Positions 58,112 through 64,000 of a stretch of DNA of 64,000 nt are shown in pieces (position 1 is the stretch's first letter; each line of letters begins with the position of its first letter). A program made the position numbers and the translations under genes. The notes beneath the pieces were generated by a model, which was given only the letters and a program-made list of their open reading frames with translations, searched no databases and was not told the origin of the DNA. Source of the DNA: an uncultured Bacteroides sp. (GTDB taxonomy: Bacteria; Bacteroidota; Bacteroidia; Cytophagales; Cyclobacteriaceae); assembly GCA_902168185.1 (NCBI GenBank), contig CABHOV010000089.1:124001-188000 (forward strand), given 5' to 3'.

Positions 58112-58636
58112 ATGAAAAAGATATTTGTGATCGCATTGATGATGGTAATCGTGAACGGAGTATTTGCGCAGGATGCTATCTCTAAATTTTTTACAAAGTA
58201 CCAGACGGACGAATCTTTCTCTCAGGTAACAGTGAGCAGCAAAATGTTCAACCTGTTTACAAACATGGAGGTGGAAAGTAAGGAAGACCAGGAAGTATTG
58301 AACGCCATCAGCAAATTGAAAGGCTTACGTATACTGGCCAAAGAAAATACATCGGATGCCCGCGCACTTTATAAAGAAGCCTTTTCGCTCATCCCTACAA
58401 AAGAGTTTGAAGAATTAATGTCTGTTCGTGACAAAGACAAAGACATGAAGTTCTATATCAAAGAAAGCGGTGGCAAAATCTCAGAACTGGTAATGATCAT
58501 GGGAGGCACAGACGACTTCATGGTGATGAGCCTGTTCGGTGAAATCGACTTGAAGCAGGTGTCCAAAATAGGTAAGAAGATGAATGTTGAAGGCTTGCAA
58601 AAGCTTGAGAAAATGGATGACGGCAAAAAACATTAA
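58112..58636 (+). CDS. DUF4252 exported protein 1
   Basis: A 174-residue protein with signal peptide MKKIFVIALMMVIVNGVFAQ and a DUF4252 domain: FFTKYQTDESFSQVTVSSKM, FEELMSVRDKDKDMKFYIKE, ISELVMIMGG and LFGEIDLKQVSKIGK. First of three paralogues downstream of the sigma/anti-sigma pair. It is followed by a good terminator, so the next paralogues need read-through or their own promoter. Confidence 0.88.
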   Translation: MKKIFVIALMMVIVNGVFAQDAISKFFTKYQTDESFSQVTVSSKMFNLFTNMEVESKEDQEVLNAISKLKGLRILAKENTSDARALYKEAFSLIPTKEFEELMSVRDKDKDMKFYIKESGGKISELVMIMGGTDDFMVMSLFGEIDLKQVSKIGKKMNVEGLQKLEKMDDGKKH

Positions 58637-58649
58637 TATTTAGTAATAG

Positions 58650-58689
58650 AATCAGGTGGTATAGCTATAAATATCACCTGATTTTTTTT
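58650..58689 (+). terminator. Terminator after the first DUF4252 gene
   Basis: ATCAGGTG / CACCTGAT stem with a 16-nt loop, followed by an eight-T run, 14 bp past the stop. Confidence 0.8.
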
Positions 58690-58748
58690 CCGATGCAACC
58701 TCTGGTATAGACGCTGCATCTTCTGAGCAAAGTCAAACCCCCACGATT

Positions 58749-59231
58749 ATGAAAAATATCCTTGCTCTCGTACTCATCACAGCTTCCCTTTCTACATTCG
58801 CGCAAAGCGAAAGCTTCCTTACCCTTAAAGAAAAATTTAGTGATTCCAGAAATGTAACGTCTATCAGCGTAGGTGGATTTATACTCCGTACCGCGTTGCT
58901 GATTTCAGGTGAGGACGATTACAGAGACGAATTTGGTGATGTTTCCAATGTACGCTTGATCAATATACCTATAGAGGAACTTGATAAGCGTAACCTGAAG
59001 ATCAGTGGCTTCAAAAAAGTACTTCGGAATGACAACTTTGAAGAAGTGGTTTCTGCTTCGGAAGATGGTGAGCACGTTACCATATACATGCAGGAGCGCA
59101 AAAGAAATAAAAATCTATACTTTCTTTTGATTGAAGGTGAAGACCAGATTCTGGCTATCGAAATAAAGGGCTATCTTGACCCTAAGAAATTACTGGAAAC
59201 AAATTCCAAAGAGCGACTAACAAGTTTATAA
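58749..59231 (+). CDS. DUF4252 exported protein 2
   Basis: A 160-residue protein with signal peptide MKNILALVLITASLSTFAQS. DUF4252 features include SDSRNVTSISVGGFILRTAL, NDNFEEVVSASEDGEHVTIY and LAIEIKGYLDPKKL. It is the most divergent of the three paralogues (the central helix pair is shorter). 10 bp before the third. Confidence 0.8.
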   Translation: MKNILALVLITASLSTFAQSESFLTLKEKFSDSRNVTSISVGGFILRTALLISGEDDYRDEFGDVSNVRLINIPIEELDKRNLKISGFKKVLRNDNFEEVVSASEDGEHVTIYMQERKRNKNLYFLLIEGEDQILAIEIKGYLDPKKLLETNSKERLTSL

Positions 59232-59241
59232 ACCCTACTCT

Positions 59242-59751
59242 ATGCGATATATACTTATACTCCTAATGGCAGCAACCCTGCAATCGGCATGTGCACAAAG
59301 CGCCACAACAGAAGCCTTGCAGAAGAAATATAGCGACTCGCGTGCTTTTTACTTTTACAACAATACACTTCGCATGCTCAACCAGACGGAGGATAAAGAT
59401 TTTGATGCGCTGATCAAGGACATCGAAAAGATGAAATTCCTGATGATCGATAAACGCAAGGACTTTGGTGCTGCGGATTATAAAAAAATCATTACAAACT
59501 ATAAATCGGAATCATTCGAAGAGATGATGAGCAGCCGTCACCAGGGAAAAAACTTCGATATTTTTGTAAAGGAAAAGGATGGAGATACAAAAGGCATGTT
59601 GGTTCTTATAAATGATTCCACAAGTCTTTTTGTACTGGATATAGTAGGCAAGATTGCAATGGATAAAGTGACAAAGCTTTACTCTACAATCGGCGAAAGC
59701 TCAGAGTTTGGAAAAAGAATACAGGATTTCACAAGGAAGTCTGAAAAATAG
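59242..59751 (+). CDS. DUF4252 exported protein 3
   Basis: A 169-residue protein with signal peptide MRYILILLMAATLQSACAQS (a Cys at 17 may make it a lipoprotein). YSDSRAFYFYNNTLRMLNQT, FEEMMSSRHQGKNFDIFVKE and LFVLDIVGKIAMDKVTKLY align with paralogue 1. The ABC transporter ATPase gene follows 49 bp later. Confidence 0.85.
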   Translation: MRYILILLMAATLQSACAQSATTEALQKKYSDSRAFYFYNNTLRMLNQTEDKDFDALIKDIEKMKFLMIDKRKDFGAADYKKIITNYKSESFEEMMSSRHQGKNFDIFVKEKDGDTKGMLVLINDSTSLFVLDIVGKIAMDKVTKLYSTIGESSEFGKRIQDFTRKSEK

Positions 59752-59800
59752 TGTAATTCTTTTCTGATCTCAACTACTTATTCATAAACTATATATTCCC

Positions 59801-60691
59801 TTGGAAGCAGTCCTCTCAATAAAAAATCTCACAAAGAATTTCGGCAGAATAAAAGCTGTGAACAACCTGTCATTGGAAGTAAAACCCGGACAGGTTTTTG
59901 GCATGCTCGGCCCGAACGGAAGTGGTAAGACTACAACACTCGGAATGCTGATGGGCGTTGTAAATCCAACAGGAGGAGAATTCACCTGGTTTGGTGAAGA
60001 GCCCACGCACCATGTCAGAAAAAAAATAGGAGCCGTGCTTGAGCATCCTATATTCTATCCATACCTCAGCGGACAGAAAAACCTGGAGCTAAATGCAATG
60101 ATCAAGCAATGTCCTGAAGCAAACATTCCAAAAGTGTTGGAACTCGTGGAGTTGCTCGATCGTAAAGACGATAAGTATAAAACATATTCCCTGGGTATGA
60201 AGCAGCGCCTGGCAATAGCCTCTGCGTTGTTAAACGACCCGACTGTACTCATTCTGGATGAACCAACCAACGGTCTCGATCCAATGGGAATCGCAGAGAT
60301 CCGTGAGCTCATTAAGAAAATTGCCGCTAACGGCAAGACTATAATTTTAGCAAGTCACTTGCTCGATGAAGTTCAGAAAGTGTGTACACACTTTGCTGTC
60401 TTGAAAAAAGGCAATCTGGTACACTATGGCCCGGTAGATGAAGTTGGTAAAGGTGAAGAGACTGTGGAGGTATTGGCAGAAGTTGAAAACTTCAACGAAT
60501 TGTTGCTGTCCTTTGCCGGTACATCTTCTATCAATCGTGAAAACGGCAGCTACCAGGTAGCGATGCGCGATGGCTTTCATAGCAAAGACTTGAATAAGTT
60601 CTTGTTCGAGAAAGGTGTTGTGGCGTCACACCTGATCACCCGGAAGAAAACACTCGAGAAACAATTTATCGAGATCCTGGCTAGTTCCTGA
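59801..60691 (+). CDS. ABC transporter ATP-binding protein
   Basis: A 296-residue ATPase of an ABC-2-type exporter. The start is TTG 59801 (MEAVLSIKNLTKNFG); the first in-frame ATG lies inside the Walker A region, and an in-frame TGA at 59765 precedes it. Walker A GPNGSGKTT, Q-loop, signature YSLGMKQRLAIA, Walker B LILDEPTNGLD, H-loop ILASHLLDE. An extra C-terminal domain (about 215-296) is common in this class. It pairs with the permease downstream. Confidence 0.94.
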   Translation: MEAVLSIKNLTKNFGRIKAVNNLSLEVKPGQVFGMLGPNGSGKTTTLGMLMGVVNPTGGEFTWFGEEPTHHVRKKIGAVLEHPIFYPYLSGQKNLELNAMIKQCPEANIPKVLELVELLDRKDDKYKTYSLGMKQRLAIASALLNDPTVLILDEPTNGLDPMGIAEIRELIKKIAANGKTIILASHLLDEVQKVCTHFAVLKKGNLVHYGPVDEVGKGEETVEVLAEVENFNELLLSFAGTSSINRENGSYQVAMRDGFHSKDLNKFLFEKGVVASHLITRKKTLEKQFIEILASS

Positions 60692-60752
60692 TAACCTCCG
60701 GTCGCGCGTTACTCATTCTTAATTCCTATATATACTCCTGGTAACTATAAAT

Positions 60753-61556
60753 ATGTTGCACCTTCTCAAAATCGATCTAAAGAAAATGACGAGCTACCGT
60801 ACCTTCTGGGTAATTGGTGGTTTATACTTTTTAACGCTTGGGCTAGGGGCCGCTAGCGGAATGGAGTTTTTGAAATGGCTCGCAAGGACGTTCGAGGATT
60901 TTGGACAGAAACTTAACATCAACAGAATTCCGTTATATCATTTCCCGGATGTATGGCTTAACCTCATCTGGAGTGCTGGACTTTTAAAAATAGTGCTTGG
61001 CGTTTTGATTGTTATCTCGGTAACGAATGAATATACCTATCGTACGCTACGGCAAAATGTTATCGATGGACTAAGCCGCGCTGAATTCCTGACCTCGAAA
61101 ATTCTAACGAATCTGTTGCTGAGTCTGATCAGTGTTGCTATGATTTTTGTGATCGGTCTTATCACCGGTATGATCTATAGCCCTTCGCTTGAGATTGGCC
61201 AAATGATTACCGACCTGGAATTTTTTCCCGCCTACTTCCTTGAGTTATTCTTCTTCCTGTCGTTTGCACTGATGTTGGGTATATTGATCCAACGTGCCGG
61301 TCTTACCATCATTGTTCTTTTACTTTTCCCTGCTATCGAAGGAATCATCGCAGCGAAAGTAGATAACTATGCTCCATGGTTAATACCATATTTTCCAATG
61401 CGTTCGATCTGGTATTTGATTGAGTGGCCGTTTCCCCGCTATGCATTTCAGGAGATTCAGGATTACGTAAAGCTGAGTTCTGCTATTATCGTAATTGTGT
61501 GGACAGCATTATTTAATTACTTCAGCTACCTCAAATTGAAGCGCGCAGACATCTGA
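60753..61556 (+). CDS. ABC-2 type transporter permease
   Basis: A 267-residue permease with six predicted membrane segments. KMTSYRTFWVIGGLYFLTLG opens helix 1, and VTNEYTYRTLRQNVIDGLSR then EFLTSKI are the conserved cytoplasmic coupling region. Its 61-bp spacing from the ATPase gene suggests one exporter. The substrate is unknown; it follows the DUF4252 group. Confidence 0.88.
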   Translation: MLHLLKIDLKKMTSYRTFWVIGGLYFLTLGLGAASGMEFLKWLARTFEDFGQKLNINRIPLYHFPDVWLNLIWSAGLLKIVLGVLIVISVTNEYTYRTLRQNVIDGLSRAEFLTSKILTNLLLSLISVAMIFVIGLITGMIYSPSLEIGQMITDLEFFPAYFLELFFFLSFALMLGILIQRAGLTIIVLLLFPAIEGIIAAKVDNYAPWLIPYFPMRSIWYLIEWPFPRYAFQEIQDYVKLSSAIIVIVWTALFNYFSYLKLKRADI

Positions 61557-61703
61557 TTGGAAGTTCACGGGCTGGCCTATATATTCTTGCAGGCATTCAG
61601 AAAATCAATGCAATCGCTTTTGAAAGCAAATTTTCTGCAATCGTTTTAAATAGAAAGTAGAGTAATAAAATTACATGGATGGTCAACCACCGCAACGTTT
61701 GAT

Positions 61704-61711
61704 TAATTTTG
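61704..61711 (+). promoter_or_regulatory. -7 element of the SemiSWEET gene
   Basis: TAATTTTG matches TAnnTTTG, 37 bp before the ATG. No good TTTG at -33. Confidence 0.3.
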
Positions 61712-61747
61712 CCGTGTATTAGATTGAATAAGACCTCTACGACAATT

Positions 61748-62005
61748 ATGAATATGATTCAGCTTTTAGGATTACTGGCCGGTGGTTGTACTACCATCGC
61801 TTTTTTGCCACAGGTTATTAAGACCTGGAAATCCCGCTCTGCAAAAGATCTTTCACTCAGCATGTTTTCTATCTTTTGTATAGGCGTTATGTTATGGCTC
61901 ATCTACGGCATTATGGTGCAGGATATACCGGTTATTGCTGCGAATATGCTTACGCTGATGCTTGCTTCTACATTGCTATACTTTAAGCTCCGCTTTAAAG
62001 AGTAA
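61748..62005 (+). CDS. SemiSWEET / PQ-loop family sugar transporter
   Basis: An 85-residue, three-helix half-transporter that works as a dimer. Helix 1 is LLGLLAGGCTTIAFLPQVIK with the PQ motif, followed by TWKSRSAKDLSLSMFSIFCI, and a third helix. The in-frame TTG 61709 is rejected because it overlaps the -7 box; ATG 61748 (or 61754) gives the standard length. The 3' end overlaps the end of the convergent permease gene by 11 bp. Confidence 0.9.
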   Translation: MNMIQLLGLLAGGCTTIAFLPQVIKTWKSRSAKDLSLSMFSIFCIGVMLWLIYGIMVQDIPVIAANMLTLMLASTLLYFKLRFKE

Positions 62006-63653
62006 GCTGCTCCCAGCGCGTGCGTTTATACGAACGCAGTAAAAGGAATATCAAACCTATCTGTACAGGCATTACTGCCCATTGGATCATCGGCTGTTTG
62101 GATAACAGATAATGTGCGAAGCCGAGTAAACCAATAAGGAAGAACGTAATGAAGGCGCGCGCTATATTACCCGACTGGCTGCGTACGTTTGGTGCCATTG
62201 AAAATGGCAGATGACGTTTGTTGATCAGGGATAGCGTGAGCAGCATCAGGAAGTTGTTAAAAATTCCGAAGACTATATCTTCTGCTGCGCGGATTCCCCA
62301 GATAGCAAGTATAATGATACTGATGCCCAGGTAAGCCGGTATAAATAATCTCACAAAGATAGCCTTCAAAGTTCCGGAAAGAATCTCTCCCGGTTTGTCA
62401 AGAGGCGTTGAGAAGTATACCCAGCTGGCTTTAAAGTCATCGGAATATGGAATTTCATGCAAAGCCACTTGCAATACCATAAACGTCAGATAAATCAACA
62501 CGATATGATATTCAGTATTTGGAAGATTATGCCAGGTGTCAGCAAAATCTTTTTTGCCCTGCATCATAAAGATTAATCCGAAAACTAATATATACCCGAA
62601 GGCAGGGTAAATTTTCAGCTTGAGTTTCCGGTCGCGTCCCAGTATTTTATAGATCACATCAAAAGCGCCTTGCTCGAATGGATTGCTTGTAATCCAGGTT
62701 GAGATCTTATCAACGAAACTTTCCTTTTCTGTTTTTACTTTTTGCACCTGCTCACTGCTCGCGCCCATCGATCCGAGTTTTTTACTGAATACAGGGGAGA
62801 GATATTTATTTACCAGGTATGCGCCTGTTACCGGCAGAACAAGTGCGCAGAAGGTAAGCCCTATATGTGCGCCATCCAACAAATGAAAATGAATGGATTC
62901 CATTGCTCCGGCCATCCACACCGGTGGAAGTAAGAAATGCCACCAATGGACTTCGAATATATACTGTTCTATATCCATACGTTCCATAACACGGGGTAAG
63001 ATCTGATAGCCACCCATAATAGATATAGCCATGATGATCTGGAAGTAATTGATGATGTTTTTAAGCTTCTCTTCACTGGCAAATTGCATCACCAGCAAAT
63101 AGAAAGTATTGGTAAGAAATACAGCGGTTAAAACAGACAACACTATGGCCAGTAAAAAGAAAACAAAGAGCACTATACCGTATTTTATAATCACGACAAG
63201 GGCTGGCAAAAGCGAGAGGCCTATAGCAAGCTGGCCGAGATATAGCAGAATGTGAGTGAGGCGAGCAGCGAACAATGTCTGTCCATTGACAGGACGTGGC
63301 AGAATTATGGTGTTATCGCTTGTATCCAGAAGTATAGATGAGAAATCAGTGATCAAAGTCATGGAGATCATAACAATGATGTAGCTGAAAAATACAATCA
63401 TGGAAAGTATAAAGGAGGGAATCATGTATAGCGCCAGCGCTACAAATATTCCAAATATACTATAGACCACCAGCGTCATAATGAAGGCATTGCCGGGTTC
63501 CTTATCGGTTTTGCGCCTGTAAGAAACGCCCTGCCTTCGATTGTCCATCATCAGTTTTATATCGACTATCGCACGGAGTTGTTCATAGTCGGCACCAAGC
63601 CGCGTGTAAAGCCCGCGAAACAAATCCAGAAATTTTAAAAGAGTGGTATTCAT
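61995..63653 (-). CDS. ABC-2-type exporter membrane protein (large)
   Basis: A 552-residue polytopic protein from ATG 63653 (MNTTLLKFLDLFRGLYTRLG); an ATG at 63698 adds 15 residues and overlaps the ATPase gene by 11 bp. About 10-12 membrane helices. Conserved-looking pieces are YEQLRAIVDIKLMMDNRRQG, SNPFEQGAFDVIYKILGRDR and MVLQVALHEIPYSDDFKASW. It is paired with the ATPase upstream on the same strand and is probably the membrane part of that transporter. Substrate unknown. Confidence 0.8.
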   Translation of the reverse strand: MNTTLLKFLDLFRGLYTRLGADYEQLRAIVDIKLMMDNRRQGVSYRRKTDKEPGNAFIMTLVVYSIFGIFVALALYMIPSFILSMIVFFSYIIVMISMTLITDFSSILLDTSDNTIILPRPVNGQTLFAARLTHILLYLGQLAIGLSLLPALVVIIKYGIVLFVFFLLAIVLSVLTAVFLTNTFYLLVMQFASEEKLKNIINYFQIIMAISIMGGYQILPRVMERMDIEQYIFEVHWWHFLLPPVWMAGAMESIHFHLLDGAHIGLTFCALVLPVTGAYLVNKYLSPVFSKKLGSMGASSEQVQKVKTEKESFVDKISTWITSNPFEQGAFDVIYKILGRDRKLKLKIYPAFGYILVFGLIFMMQGKKDFADTWHNLPNTEYHIVLIYLTFMVLQVALHEIPYSDDFKASWVYFSTPLDKPGEILSGTLKAIFVRLFIPAYLGISIIILAIWGIRAAEDIVFGIFNNFLMLLTLSLINKRHLPFSMAPNVRSQSGNIARAFITFFLIGLLGFAHYLLSKQPMIQWAVMPVQIGLIFLLLRSYKRTRWEQLTL

Positions 63654-63687
63654 GCTGCTGCTATTGGTAAGTTGAAACGTACGCTCA

Positions 63688-64000
63688 TTAATTTTCAAGT
63701 ATATTAATGAACTGCCCCGCAGCCGTACTATGCTCTTTGTTTCCGGTTAGTTCGGTGAAAATATTTTCGAGTGATCCTCTGGCCTGTGTATTCAACTCTT
63801 CAAAAGTACCGTTAGCAATCATCTCTCCTTTATTGATGATCATAATGCGATCTGATATTTTTTCAACCACGTCCATTAAATGCGAGCTGTAAAATATAGT
63901 TTTGCCCCCGCGCTTTAGTTGTGTTAATATTTCTTTCACCAGGATCACAGCATTCGCATCCAATCCCGAAAGCGGTTCATCTAAGAATAAAATCGATGGA
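63688..64000 (-). CDS. ABC transporter ATP-binding protein (5' end outside window)
   Basis: C-terminal part of an ABC ATPase entering from the right edge. The frame reads SILFLDEPLSGLDANAVILV (Walker B and D-loop), then IFYSSHLMDVVEKISDRIMI (H-loop His) and INKGEMIANGTFEEL. About 104 codons are visible. Walker A and signature are beyond the window. It pairs with the membrane protein downstream. Confidence 0.9.
   Translation of the reverse strand, partial: PSILFLDEPLSGLDANAVILVKEILTQLKRGGKTIFYSSHLMDVVEKISDRIMIINKGEMIANGTFEELNTQARGSLENIFTELTGNKEHSTAAGQFINILEN

Noticed and set aside
61557-61747. Repeated TGCAATCG and an AGAAAAT/ATTTTCT stem near 61600-61650 as a regulatory element
   Set aside because: Only two short copies and an A/T-rich stem; within what such composition produces by chance.

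Overview
The window reads as a chromosomal segment of a Bacteroidetes bacterium, most likely of the Cytophagales type. The evidence is a SusC/SusD outer-membrane pair, the families DUF4252, DUF2141 and DUF3467, a long PurF-like amidotransferase, promoters of the form TTTG-N18-20-TAnnTTTG, and weak Shine-Dalgarno sequences. Genus cannot be named from the sequence alone. Gene density is high. No rRNA, CRISPR array, prophage or transposase was seen, and no gene-free stretch exceeds 300 bp.

Layout. 1-6000: a TPR sensor histidine kinase (cut by the left edge), murI, nuoH and a second TPR histidine kinase. 6000-12700: nuoI-J-K-L-M-N; these with nuoH form the membrane arm of respiratory complex I plus its ferredoxin subunit, while nuoA-G are not here. 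12700-19300: a PurF-like amidotransferase and a SusC/SusD pair. 19300-28500: clpB, a CAP-domain secreted protein, icd, ribH, a TPR membrane protein, pdhA, recF and a DUF721/DciA-like gene. 28500-46150: the translation/transcription block tRNA-Tyr, tRNA-Gly, tRNA-Thr, tuf, tRNA-Trp, secE, nusG, rplK, rplA, rplJ, rplL, rpoB, rpoC, a DUF3467 gene, then rpsL, rpsG, fusA, rpsJ, ending in a terminator.

46150-52250 (minus strand) is a molybdenum-hydroxylase locus: 2Fe-2S subunit, Tat-exported molybdopterin subunit, a c-type cytochrome, the XdhC maturation factor, an NTF2-like exported protein and a MocA-like nucleotidyltransferase. 52900-56220 (minus strand) is a tight five-gene operon: a MOSC/mARC-like protein, HemJ-like protein, Sco, a c-type cytochrome paralogous to the one in the hydroxylase locus, and an RMD-like TPR protein. 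A Crp/Fnr regulator is divergent from it. 57000-61560 holds an ECF sigma factor, an overlapping putative anti-sigma protein, three tandem DUF4252 exported proteins and an ABC-2 exporter. The right end has a SemiSWEET and a second ABC-2 transporter (ATPase cut by the right edge).

The most notable non-genic signals are three copies of a palindromic GTTATCCGTTAACCG-type intergenic element (one supplies the C-terminal codons of nuoN), a candidate small RNA between susD and clpB, a TPR-gene relic downstream of icd, strong hairpins at the rplL-rpoB and rpoB-rpoC junctions, and a promoter abutting the terminator hairpin between pdhA and the next gene. No clearly novel system stands out. The molybdoenzyme/cytochrome loci and the ECF-DUF4252-ABC cluster are the best candidates for undercharacterised biology.
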